This document shows, piece by piece, positions 1 through 7,735 of a stretch of DNA of 64,000 bases (positions within the stretch are counted from its first letter, which is position 1; each line of letters starts with the position of its first letter). Both the position numbers and the translations under genes were made by a program. Where the stretch lies: NCBI RefSeq assembly GCF_013407935.1, contig NZ_JACBZU010000005.1:124001-188000 (forward strand), given 5' to 3'. The stretch comes from Allomuricauda sp. ARW1Y1 (GTDB taxonomy: Bacteria; Bacteroidota; Bacteroidia; Flavobacteriales; Flavobacteriaceae). The notes below the pieces were generated by a model that was given only the letters and a program-made list of their open reading frames with translations, searched no databases and was not told where the DNA came from.

Positions 1-137
1 TTATCGTTGAGTTCCCACACCCCTAAATAAGCCGCAAAACTAAGGGCAAAAAGGGGCAAAAAAACACGAAAACCAGCGGAGGCCGCCAATCCTATCCCTA
101 AAAACAAACTTATTATGGTATCTGGTTCAATGTTCAT
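1..137 (-). CDS. DUF4126-type membrane protein, N-terminal part (cut by window start)
   Basis: The minus strand opens with ATG at 137-135 and stays open to base 1, giving 45 residues. After a short polar start (MNIEPDTI) comes a hydrophobic, glycine- and alanine-rich stretch containing GLAASAGFR and a following membrane segment. This resembles the N-terminus of DUF4126 membrane proteins, whose function is unknown. The stop of the helicase gene lies 24 bases upstream of this start on the same strand, so the two could be co-transcribed. The rest of the gene lies outside the window. Confidence 0.6.
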   Translation of the reverse strand, partial: MNIEPDTIISLFLGIGLAASAGFRVFLPLFALSFAAYLGVWELND

Positions 138-161
138 GCCGATGTCTAAATTAGCCTTTTC

Positions 162-1595
162 CTAGCCAAGAAAAAAATCATCCTTGAAACCTATTAAATA
201 GAGTTGACGCTCGGCCCTTGTTACGGCAGTGTACAACCACCTTAGGTAATCCTTGTCCACCCCATTGGGCAAATATGGTTGTTCCACGAATACCGTATCC
301 CACTGGCCCCCTTGCGATTTATGGCAGGTAATGGCATAGGAGAATTTTACTTGCAGGGCATTGAAGAACTTGTTGTTTTTGACACCTAAAAACTTGCGGT
401 ATTTGGTCTTTTCATGGGCATAGTCCTTCATCACCTCTTGGTACAGCTTATTTCCGTCCTCATAGGAAAGAGATGGTGTTTCTGCCGTGATGGTATCCAA
501 CAGTAGAACCGTCTCAAAGGGCCTTTGATTGGGATAATCCACCATTTTTACCTTTACCTCGGCAAACTTGAAGCCATACAACTCCTTGATGGCAAACAGT
601 TCGAGCACCTCTATAATATCACCATTGGCAATAAACCCCGCCTCGGAATTGGGCTTTAGCCAAAAGTAGTTGTTCTTCACCACCATCATATAATCACCTA
701 CGGCAATTTCATTTTCCAAAAAAAGGATACGTTCACGGATGTTCTGGTTGTACAGGTTGGCCCTCTTGTTGGAACGTACAATAATGGCTGTTTGTTCCTT
801 GCCGTTTTCACTGTAGGACGAATCAATCGCCTCTTGGATTTCGTTGCCATCGATAAGCCTAACGATATCGGTAAAATGGCTGAGTTCAAACTTAAACTCC
901 TCAAAAAATTCGGATTGCAATTGCTCACGGAGGTTCGTGGCATTGTGAAGGATACCGGAATCGCCCGATTGTCGCATCACCTCATCGAGTTCCAAACATT
1001 CGACATCCTTATTATAGTGTAAGGATAAGCGGCCCTCATCCAGTGCAGGACTGAGTTCCAGCTTTACGGGAGGCAACTGCGCAGTATCCCCGATCAATAT
1101 CAATTTACAGTTATGTCCCGAATGCACGTACTGCATCAAATCATCCAAAAGCGAACCGTTTTCGAACAATTTGGAATCCGCTGGGGTATCAGGAATCATG
1201 GAAGCTTCATCCACAATAAAAATGGTATTGCGATGTTTGTTTGGAGCCAACACAAATTGGATACCTCCGCCTGACTGCTTTTTGGGAAAATATATCTTTT
1301 TATGGATGGTAAAGGCCTTGTTTCCGGAATAAACGGACATCACTTTGGCCGCCCTACCAGTCGGGGCCATCAATACCGCACTCATTTTCACCTTCCATAA
1401 ACTGCTCACCAGGGTAGCTACCAGTGTCGTTTTTCCCGTTCCTGCAAATCCCTTTAAAAGGAACAGTCTGTCCTTTTGTTTTCCTAAAACAAAGTTAGCC
1501 AGCTTATTAAGGGCTACATCCTGTTTTAAGGTAGGTGAATGGGGAAATTTCTCGGTTAAAATTTTTAAAAATGTAGGTACGGTAGCATCATTCAT
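162..1595 (-). CDS. RecD/PIF1-like superfamily 1 DNA helicase (AAA family ATPase)
   Basis: This 477-residue protein is a probable ATP-driven DNA helicase acting in recombination or repair. Walker A (GFAGTGKTT) is at residues 49-57, motif Ic (APTGRAAKVM) near 77-86, Walker B (VDEAS) at 128-132 and motif III (IGDTAQLPP) near 170. The C-terminal UvrD_C_2-type signature (YAITCHKSQGGQWDTV) is near 425, followed by YTAVTRAERQLYL. The length fits the short RecD-like exonuclease V helicases of Flavobacteria, which lack the long N-terminal part of RecD2. No RecB or RecC gene is nearby. Its partner and substrate cannot be read from the sequence. The start ATG lies six bases after a -7 box, which suggests a leaderless message. 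Confidence 0.88.
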   Translation of the reverse strand: MNDATVPTFLKILTEKFPHSPTLKQDVALNKLANFVLGKQKDRLFLLKGFAGTGKTTLVATLVSSLWKVKMSAVLMAPTGRAAKVMSVYSGNKAFTIHKKIYFPKKQSGGGIQFVLAPNKHRNTIFIVDEASMIPDTPADSKLFENGSLLDDLMQYVHSGHNCKLILIGDTAQLPPVKLELSPALDEGRLSLHYNKDVECLELDEVMRQSGDSGILHNATNLREQLQSEFFEEFKFELSHFTDIVRLIDGNEIQEAIDSSYSENGKEQTAIIVRSNKRANLYNQNIRERILFLENEIAVGDYMMVVKNNYFWLKPNSEAGFIANGDIIEVLELFAIKELYGFKFAEVKVKMVDYPNQRPFETVLLLDTITAETPSLSYEDGNKLYQEVMKDYAHEKTKYRKFLGVKNNKFFNALQVKFSYAITCHKSQGGQWDTVFVEQPYLPNGVDKDYLRWLYTAVTRAERQLYLIGFKDDFFLG

Positions 1596-1601
1596 GGAGC
1601 C

Positions 1602-1628
1602 TAAATATAGTGGTCTTTTTTAAAGCAA
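1602..1628 (-). promoter_or_regulatory. Candidate promoter of the RecD-like helicase gene
   Basis: On the minus strand a TTG (1628-1626) is followed after 16 bases by TATATTTA (1609-1602), one base off the Bacteroidota -7 consensus TAnnTTTG. The box ends six bases before the ATG at 1595, so transcription would start at or beside the start codon. Confidence 0.45.
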
Positions 1629-1654
1629 AAAGTTTCCCAATAAAAAAAATATTG

Positions 1655-1662
1655 TAGATTTG
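1655..1662 (+). promoter_or_regulatory. -7 box (TAGATTTG) of the gene at 1703
   Basis: TAGATTTG matches the Bacteroidota TAnnTTTG box exactly and lies 40 bases before the ATG at 1703. No good -33 TTG is seen at the usual distance. It stands divergent to the helicase promoter, about 45 bases away. Confidence 0.45.
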
Positions 1663-1702
1663 TCTTTAACCACTAAATTAACTTTGAAAGACAGTATCAG
1701 AT

Positions 1703-2440
1703 ATGTTAAACTTAATTCTTATTGTTGTTTTAATATGCCTTGTGACCGTAGGGCTTGTTTTCTTGATCGATAGATTTTTACCTCAAAAAGTGAAGCCTGT
1801 ACTGGTGATTCTCTTTGGAATTTTGAGCATTTTCCTAGGATACAAAATATACGATTCCATTAATGCTCCCATCGAATTCAACAAGGTAAGAAACGAAAGA
1901 TTTGCCAAGGTAATCAACAAACTAAAGGACATCCGGGATTCTCAGGAAGCCTACAAAACGGTGAACGGAAAATACGCCAACGATTTTGAAAGCTTGATCA
2001 AATTTATCGATACCGGAAATTATACCATCACCACGCAACGGGATTCCTCTTTTATGAGATACGACCGAGTGTACCAAATTGAGATGCAACAAGACACTGT
2101 CATCATCGACACTTTGGGCACAGTTAAGGTAAAGGATTCACTTTTTGGTGCGGACGACCGTTACAAAACCATGATGAACGTACCTTACGCGCAGAACGAT
2201 GAGAAGTTTGAAATGAAGGCGGACATCATCGATAAAAGTGGCTACAAGGCACCTGTATTCGAAGCCAAAGTGAAAAAGAACGTAGTGCTTTACGATCAAC
2301 CACAAGACTTGGTGGAAAAAGAAAACTCTTACCAAAGTGTGGAAGAGGTAAATGGCACGGAAATCAAAGTTGGCTCATTGACCGATGTTAGTACCAACGG
2401 TAACTGGCCACCTGTTTACGACAGGAAAAAGAACAACTAG
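1703..2440 (+). CDS. Bitopic or two-helix inner-membrane protein of unknown function
   Basis: The 245-residue product begins with two hydrophobic helices (about residues 3-23 and 33-51), split by a short basic loop (RFLPQKVK). A hydrophilic domain of about 190 residues follows. The segment after the second helix (KVINKLKDIRDSQEAYKTVNGKYANDFESL) resembles pilin-like or minor pseudopilin tails in which a short protein is measured against a time-of-growth motif, but no prepilin peptidase site is present. I do not recognise an enzyme motif. The gene is the first of a run with DUF3822 and rsmD on the same strand. It has its own -7 box at 1655. Confidence 0.7.
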   Translation: MLNLILIVVLICLVTVGLVFLIDRFLPQKVKPVLVILFGILSIFLGYKIYDSINAPIEFNKVRNERFAKVINKLKDIRDSQEAYKTVNGKYANDFESLIKFIDTGNYTITTQRDSSFMRYDRVYQIEMQQDTVIIDTLGTVKVKDSLFGADDRYKTMMNVPYAQNDEKFEMKADIIDKSGYKAPVFEAKVKKNVVLYDQPQDLVEKENSYQSVEEVNGTEIKVGSLTDVSTNGNWPPVYDRKKNN

Positions 2441-2478
2441 CTATAGTACAGAACACCACAAATAGCACTCATAGAAAA

Positions 2479-3255
2479 TTGTCCATTCAAGCTGGCTTGA
2501 ATGGACTTTCTTTTTGTGTACTGGATACTGTATCCCATAAAATCCTTGCCTTTGAACGGGTAGACTTCAAATCGCAGCTTACCCCCTACCTTATGCTCAA
2601 GGAACTCAAGGAAAAATTGGGTAAACAAGGCGAGGTGGGCCATAACTTTTCAGAAGTAATGGTGATTCACAAAAACAACCTTTTCGGACTTGTGCCCAAA
2701 CCGCTTTTTAATAAAGACGAGCTCCCCAACTATCTCAAGTTCAACACCAAGATCATGGCGAACGATTTAATCGCCTATGATGAGATACCCAATCAGGATA
2801 TTGTCAATGTATATGTACCCTATACCAATGTCAACAATTATATTTTTGACCTTTTCGGGGAATTTGAGTTCAAACATAGTGGCACCGTCCTTATCAACAC
2901 CCTATTGAACCAAAACAGAATTACAACCGAACCCATTTGTTACGTTCAGGTTTCCAAAGGAGAAATGGAAATGATGGTAATTTCCGATAAAAAACTGCTC
3001 TTCTACAACCAATTTGAATACAAGACCAAAGAGGATTTTCTGTACTACCTGTTATTCAGTTTGGAACAATTGCAGATAGACCTTGAACGAGTACAGCTCA
3101 AACTCTTTGGTGCCGTTGAAGAAGGTGACCCTATCTATGATATCTGCTACCAATACATCAAAAACGTTTCCGTATTTGTCCCGAGCAATCCGTCCTTTCC
3201 CTTGGAACAACTGGAAAACGAAAGCATCGATTTTTCCATTTTAAGCTCGCTCTAA
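2479..3255 (+). CDS. DUF3822 family protein
   Basis: The 258-residue protein starts with SIQAGLNGLSFC and looks like an ASKHA-fold DUF3822 protein, a family of unknown function found next to rsmD in Bacteroidota. No ATG is available: the frame is open from 2404 to 2479 without one, and TTG at 2479 is the only ordinary start codon that keeps the family N-terminus. Family members often carry several more residues before this point, so a rare start (ATA at 2443) is also possible. The stop codon is followed directly by the ATG of rsmD, so the two are translationally linked. Confidence 0.75.
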   Translation: MSIQAGLNGLSFCVLDTVSHKILAFERVDFKSQLTPYLMLKELKEKLGKQGEVGHNFSEVMVIHKNNLFGLVPKPLFNKDELPNYLKFNTKIMANDLIAYDEIPNQDIVNVYVPYTNVNNYIFDLFGEFEFKHSGTVLINTLLNQNRITTEPICYVQVSKGEMEMMVISDKKLLFYNQFEYKTKEDFLYYLLFSLEQLQIDLERVQLKLFGAVEEGDPIYDICYQYIKNVSVFVPSNPSFPLEQLENESIDFSILSSL

Positions 3256-3801
3256 ATGCGCATCATTTCTGGAAAATATAAAGGAAAGCGGTTGACCGCA
3301 CCAAAAAAATTGCCCGTCCGGCCGACCACCGACATGGCCAAGGAAGCCCTGTTCAATATATTGAACAATAGGTTTTATTTTGATGAACTCAAGGTGCTGG
3401 ACCTATTTTCGGGCACGGGAAACATTAGTTTTGAATTTGCTTCAAGGGGAACGGAACAGATTACGGCCGTTGATGGTTTTCAAGGTTGTGTGCGGTACAT
3501 CTCCAAAACAGCCAATGAACTGGGTTTTTCCATTAATACCGTTAAATCGGATGTTTACAAATTTCTGGAGGGGACATCGGAACCATTTGACCTCATTTTT
3601 GCTGACCCACCCTATGATTTTGACACAGAGTCATTTTTGAAAATCGCAGATTTGGTCTTCGCAAAGAACCTTTTGCTGCCAGATGGAGTTTTGATCATTG
3701 AACATTCCGACCAAACCGACCTTTCGGAGCACCCTAAGTTTTCCGAGCAGCGAAAATATGGGGGAAGCATTTTCAGTTTTTTTGAAGAAAAAGAAGAATA
3801 A
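3256..3801 (+). CDS. rsmD: 16S rRNA (guanine(966)-N(2))-methyltransferase RsmD
   Basis: RsmD methylates N2 of G966 in 16S rRNA on the assembled small subunit, using S-adenosylmethionine. The 181-residue protein opens with MRIISGKYKGKRL, carries the SAM-binding motif LDLFSGTG at 48-55 and the catalytic N6/N2-methylase motif DPPY at 117-120. Length and motif spacing match the family. Its ATG follows the stop of the DUF3822 gene with no gap. Its own stop meets the 3' end of the RNase P RNA gene on the other strand. Confidence 0.93.
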   Translation: MRIISGKYKGKRLTAPKKLPVRPTTDMAKEALFNILNNRFYFDELKVLDLFSGTGNISFEFASRGTEQITAVDGFQGCVRYISKTANELGFSINTVKSDVYKFLEGTSEPFDLIFADPPYDFDTESFLKIADLVFAKNLLLPDGVLIIEHSDQTDLSEHPKFSEQRKYGGSIFSFFEEKEE

Positions 3802-3802
3802 A

Positions 3803-4116
3803 AGCAGGCCATAAGCCGGATTCTGTGCATCCCAAATTAACTTTGGGAGTCCTTATCATTTATCTAGACAAATGGTTGCCCAAGTGTTCCAACCGCCTAC
3901 CCTCCAACTCGGGCGTGCAGCCCTCAAACATTGGTTTACATGACGTTTCACCGCATAGAGTTTACCTGATTTCACTACAGCCGAACTGTACTTGCTTTCT
4001 GTTGCACTGGTCCTCGCCTTTCGGCGGACGGGCGTTACCCGCTATGCCGCACTACGGTGTCCGGACTTTCCTCTTCAAGTTGGTTTACCCAACTTGCAGC
4101 GATAAGGTGGCCTGCT
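3803..4116 (-). ncRNA. rnpB: RNase P RNA, bacterial class A
   Basis: The minus strand contains the conserved RNase P RNA cores GAGGAAAGTCCGGAC near the 5' end (about 4076-4062) and ACAGAATCCGGCTTAT near the 3' end. The ends pair perfectly to form P1: AGCAGGCCA at 4116-4108 with TGGCCTGCT at 3811-3803. A T-rich stretch follows, inside the 3' end of rsmD, and could end transcription. The RNA is the catalytic subunit that trims tRNA 5' leaders. The 5' end is set by P1 and by the -7 box at 4129-4122. An apparent reading frame on the other strand is not a gene. Confidence 0.95.
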
Positions 4117-4121
4117 GGCCG

Positions 4122-4129
4122 CAAAGGTA
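4122..4129 (-). promoter_or_regulatory. -7 box (TACCTTTG) of rnpB
   Basis: TACCTTTG on the minus strand is an exact TAnnTTTG match. It ends five bases before the first base of P1 at 4116, which is where a transcript start is expected. Confidence 0.6.
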
Positions 4130-4194
4130 ATCCAATTGTTAATAAAAAAAGAGGGAACTCTTCACTTGCGACAAACTTTAGCCATTGCTATTTT

Positions 4195-4202
4195 TATATT
4201 TG
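4195..4202 (+). promoter_or_regulatory. -7 box (TATATTTG) of dnaX
   Basis: An exact TAnnTTTG match lies 23 bases before the TTG start of dnaX. The nearest TTG that could serve as -33 is at 4166, a rather long 26-base spacer. Confidence 0.5.
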
Positions 4203-4225
4203 TATGAAATCTATTTTTCCCAGCA

Positions 4226-6007
4226 TTGGAACCATTTATTGTATCGGCTAGAAAATATAGACCCCAGACGTTTAAGGATGTTGTGGGCCAACAGTCCATA
4301 ACCAACACCTTAATGAATGCCATTGAGAACAATCATTTGGCACAGGCTCTTTTGTTTTGTGGCCCAAGGGGCGTTGGTAAAACAACTTGTGCCCGAATCT
4401 TGGCCAAAAAAATAAATCAAGATGGTACCGAAAGGGAAGATGAGGATTTCGCCTTCAATATTTTTGAGCTCGATGCGGCTTCCAATAATTCTGTGGATGA
4501 TATCCGAAGCCTTATAGACCAGGTGCGTATTCCTCCACAGACGGGCAAATACAAAGTGTACATCATCGACGAGGTGCACATGCTCTCCCAATCGGCCTTC
4601 AACGCTTTTTTAAAGACCTTGGAGGAGCCACCAAAGCATGCCATATTTATTTTGGCGACCACGGAAAAGCACAAAATCATACCAACCATTCTTTCACGTT
4701 GTCAAATTTTTGACTTTAAGCGTATCACCGTTAAGGATGCCACTGAATATTTAAAGTACATTGCGGAACAACAAGGCATTGATGCGGAAGAAAGTGCACT
4801 GCACATCATAGCGCAAAAAGCGGACGGTGCTATGCGCGATGCCCTTTCCATTTTTGATCGCGTAGTAAGTTTTTCTGGGAAAGAACTCACCAGAAAGGCC
4901 GTTACGGAAAACCTGAATGTGCTGGATTACGACATTTATTTTTCCGCCACGGATTTGATCCTGGACAACAACATTCCTGAACTTTTGGTCCTCTTCAACA
5001 AAACCTTGTCCCTTGGTTTTGACGGTCATCACTTTATAACCGGTCTTGCCTCCCATTTCCGGGATTTGATGGTCTGCCAGCACAAGGATACCTTAAGTTT
5101 ATTGGAAGTAGGCGAAGATGTGGTGGGTCAATATCAAGAGCAATCCAAAAAGGCATCCAAAGCGTTTTTGTTGAAAGCACTAGATATGGCCAACGATTGC
5201 GATTTGCAATACAAGACCAGTAAAAACCAACGTCTGCTGGTAGAACTCACACTCATGAAGCTAGCGTCCATCACTTTCGATGGAGAAAAAAAAAACTCTA
5301 ATTTCTTAATACCTGCTTCACATTTCAAGGAGACAAAAATCGTTACAAACGGTATCAAAGTCCCAGAAACCCATTCACCTGAAACTCCTTCAAAAAAGAC
5401 ACCAATAGAACAGGCGACCATGGCGTCGACCCAAGAAATGGTGCCCAAGGTGGATGATGCGCCAGATGAAAACGAAGTTGAAAAAGAGCTGGCCAGCGAA
5501 CCCGAAAAAAGCTATCAACCCAAAAAGATAGCTATAAAAGGTGCTGAAAAAAGGGTCTCGGGTCTATCCCTATCCAGCATCAAGGTCAAAAAAGAGCATC
5601 AAAACACCAAAGCTCCCAGTGTTGACGAAAAGGACCTTCCCAAGGATACTTTTGAGGAAAAGGAAATGCAAGAACATTGGGATAATTTTGTCCACCAACT
5701 GGAGCAACAAGGCAGAAAAATACTGGCAAGCAATTTACAGACCGATGTGCCCAAACTCAAGAATGAAAATACCATTTGGATAGAACTTCCCAATGGCACC
5801 ATGAAAAAGGAGATAGAGCGGGAACAAAGTTTGATGCTGGATTACCTTAAGCAAAAACTGAACAACTACTCCATTACACTGCACATTACGGTAAATGAAG
5901 AGGTTGCCAAAAAGTTCGCCTTTACTCCCCAAGAAAAATATGAAAAATTACGGGAGAAAAACCCCAACTTGGATTTGCTCCGGAAAGAGTTTGACCTAGA
6001 TTTTTGA
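4226..6007 (+). CDS. dnaX: DNA polymerase III subunits gamma and tau
   Basis: DnaX is the ATPase of the sliding-clamp loader and, as tau, joins polymerase and helicase at the fork. The 593-residue product has Walker A (GPRGVGKTT, about 46-54), Walker B DEVH (115-118), and the sensor/arginine-finger motif TILSRC (to 159). Clamp-loader domain III runs to about 350, then a charged linker and a tau-type C-terminal domain. The start is TTG; it gives the family N-terminus MEPF, and no in-frame ATG precedes it. The four-cysteine zinc module seen between Walker A and B in E. coli is absent here. A run of ten A residues at 5286-5295 may allow a shorter gamma form. The 3' end overlaps the convergent membrane gene by 12 bases. 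Confidence 0.95.
   Translation: MEPFIVSARKYRPQTFKDVVGQQSITNTLMNAIENNHLAQALLFCGPRGVGKTTCARILAKKINQDGTEREDEDFAFNIFELDAASNNSVDDIRSLIDQVRIPPQTGKYKVYIIDEVHMLSQSAFNAFLKTLEEPPKHAIFILATTEKHKIIPTILSRCQIFDFKRITVKDATEYLKYIAEQQGIDAEESALHIIAQKADGAMRDALSIFDRVVSFSGKELTRKAVTENLNVLDYDIYFSATDLILDNNIPELLVLFNKTLSLGFDGHHFITGLASHFRDLMVCQHKDTLSLLEVGEDVVGQYQEQSKKASKAFLLKALDMANDCDLQYKTSKNQRLLVELTLMKLASITFDGEKKNSNFLIPASHFKETKIVTNGIKVPETHSPETPSKKTPIEQATMASTQEMVPKVDDAPDENEVEKELASEPEKSYQPKKIAIKGAEKRVSGLSLSSIKVKKEHQNTKAPSVDEKDLPKDTFEEKEMQEHWDNFVHQLEQQGRKILASNLQTDVPKLKNENTIWIELPNGTMKKEIEREQSLMLDYLKQKLNNYSITLHITVNEEVAKKFAFTPQEKYEKLREKNPNLDLLRKEFDLDF
5285..5301 (+). promoter_or_regulatory. Possible slippage site in dnaX (run of ten A)
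   Basis: Codons 354-357 read GAA AAA AAA AAC, a run of ten A. If one A is added, or the ribosome slips by -1, the next codons are AAA CTC TAA. If one A is lost, the frame reads ACT CTA ATT TCT TAA. Either change ends the protein within about six codons, just past the clamp-loader core. This is the layout of the Thermus thermophilus dnaX slippage site; here it is an inference. Confidence 0.5.
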
Positions 6008-6358
6008 TCGGTTGATAAAACGGGTCCTAAAACCATAGACCAACATCACAATTCCCGCAATCAAAGAACCTAAAGACTCTCGACCCTCCTCGATATTCAC
6101 GGTTTTCATCCCATGGTCCAACTGAACTCCTTCCCAGGTTTCCGGCCAGTATAGAATAAAAAGCATGATGAAGAATCCCGAAAGAAAAAAATAGATACCG
6201 GACTTCAGTTTTTTCAACAAGAAAAGTACTGAGGCCAGTGCTGCTGCAAAATAAATTAAAATCCATTTTACAGCGTCAGGGTCATTGAACTGAACAGCTA
6301 TCGCGTATCCAAACAACAGCGTGAAGACAACAGCAAAAATTTTAAAAAAAGTTTCCAT
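5996..6358 (-). CDS. Transmembrane family 220 (TM220) protein
   Basis: This 120-residue protein has four predicted membrane helices. It carries the family hallmark FNDPD at about 24-28, directly after the first helix. The function is unknown. The ATG at 6358 is three bases after the stop of eboF, so it is probably the seventh gene of the ebo transcript. Its 3' end overlaps the 3' end of dnaX by 12 bases on the opposite strand. Whether it works with the Ebo proteins or is only carried along cannot be told from the sequence. Confidence 0.75.
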   Translation of the reverse strand: METFFKIFAVVFTLLFGYAIAVQFNDPDAVKWILIYFAAALASVLFLLKKLKSGIYFFLSGFFIMLFILYWPETWEGVQLDHGMKTVNIEEGRESLGSLIAGIVMLVYGFRTRFINRSKI

Positions 6359-6361
6359 TAC

Positions 6362-7735
6362 TTATTGGGTTATGTGGTTTTTCAGTACTTCATAAACATC
6401 GGTGGCCAATAATTCCGCTTTGGGCAAATGGTCTTGGGCGTTGGTAGCCAAGATAGGCCAATCTTGTTTATCCTCTGGGATTCTACCATGCGAGCCTTTC
6501 ACTAACTCAGCTTTTAGGGGAATCACATCCATCACCGTCCTAAAGCCCAATTTCTTTTTAAGAAGTTTCCAAATCACTTTGGGCATTACAAACGGATCTG
6601 AAGGGTCCGTAAACATTTCAACGGGGTCGTACCCTGGCTTTTTATGAATGTTCACCATTCGGGCATAATCGGGTGCCACAGCATCATCTTCCCAGAAATA
6701 ATAGGTAAACCAACTATCCTTATCTGCTACAAGGACGAAATCCCCGGCTCGATCATGGTTAAGCTGATGTGACTCCAGTTCATTTTTCGGAATGACTTTT
6801 TCCACACCGGGTATGGTCCTTAAATAGGTGTGCAATGCTTCATAATCGACAGCTTCCTTGGCATACACATGGGCCACTTGATGGTCGGCAACGGCAAAGG
6901 CTTTACTCGCACCGGCATCCAAGAGTTCCAACCCCCTTTCCATCCGAATACCCAAATACCCCTTTTTCCTAAGGTAACGGTTAATATGGATGGGATTGGA
7001 CACATCGGTGATGCCATACTCGGACAATAGCACCACATGGGCAGACTTTGCCTCGTAATACTGCACCAAATCCTTGACCACAGCATCAATCTCCCTTAAA
7101 TCCTTTTGTAGGATATCAAAGTTGAGCCCATGGCGTTGCGTATTGTAATCCAAGTGGGGCAGATACACCAAGGTCATGGTGGGGTCATGCTCACGGTCCA
7201 TTTCCATGGTGGCATCGGCAATCCATCTACTCGATGCAATGGAGGTTTTGGGTCCCCAGAACTTAAACAAGGGAAACGTACCCAATTTAGCTTGAAGCTT
7301 GTCTCTCAGTTCGGACGGATAGGTATAAATATCTGGAATCTTTCTGCCATCCGCCAAGTAATTGGGGCGTGGGGTGGCGCTAAAATCAACTGTGCTGTAC
7401 ATATTGTACCACCAAAACATATTGGCACAGGTAAAATTGGCATTCAATGTCTTTAGTTCGTCCCAAATTTTTGGGGATTGCACCAAAGGATTTCCCTGTC
7501 TCCAAAACTTTACCTCCAGTTCATCCTTAAAAAACCATCCATTCCCAACAATACCGTGTTCGGATGGCCATTTTCCCGTGAGATAGGTACTTTGGGCAGA
7601 GCAAGTAACTGCGGGCAATACGGGCTTTACCACACTGCTTTTGCCTTTTTCCAAGAATGATTTGATGAAAGGGGTATGCTCCCCTATCAATCTATGGGTC
7701 AATCCTACAATATTGATCACTACGGTCTTCTTCAT
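6362..7735 (-). CDS. eboF: EboF-like alkaline phosphatase superfamily protein
   Basis: The 457-residue protein belongs to the nucleotide pyrophosphatase/alkaline phosphatase fold and is the last of the six ebo genes. The nucleophile threonine is in PAVTCSAQSTYLTGK (T44). One metal site looks intact: D196 and H202 in LDYNTQRHG, and the late histidine in KGSHGR. The second site looks changed. The N-terminal aspartate found in the family is missing from VVINIVGLT, and the usual SDHG is SEYG at 238-241. I chose ATG 7735 because it overlaps the eboE stop as ATGA; a start at 7756 would add seven residues. The Ebo cluster is linked to moving metabolites to the periplasm in cyanobacteria. No signal peptide is visible. 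Confidence 0.85.
   Translation of the reverse strand: MKKTVVINIVGLTHRLIGEHTPFIKSFLEKGKSSVVKPVLPAVTCSAQSTYLTGKWPSEHGIVGNGWFFKDELEVKFWRQGNPLVQSPKIWDELKTLNANFTCANMFWWYNMYSTVDFSATPRPNYLADGRKIPDIYTYPSELRDKLQAKLGTFPLFKFWGPKTSIASSRWIADATMEMDREHDPTMTLVYLPHLDYNTQRHGLNFDILQKDLREIDAVVKDLVQYYEAKSAHVVLLSEYGITDVSNPIHINRYLRKKGYLGIRMERGLELLDAGASKAFAVADHQVAHVYAKEAVDYEALHTYLRTIPGVEKVIPKNELESHQLNHDRAGDFVLVADKDSWFTYYFWEDDAVAPDYARMVNIHKKPGYDPVEMFTDPSDPFVMPKVIWKLLKKKLGFRTVMDVIPLKAELVKGSHGRIPEDKQDWPILATNAQDHLPKAELLATDVYEVLKNHITQ

Noticed and set aside
3825..4130. Plus-strand reading frames across 3825-4251
   Set aside because: They lie over the RNase P RNA gene, whose core motifs and P1 helix are clear, and show no protein family pattern.
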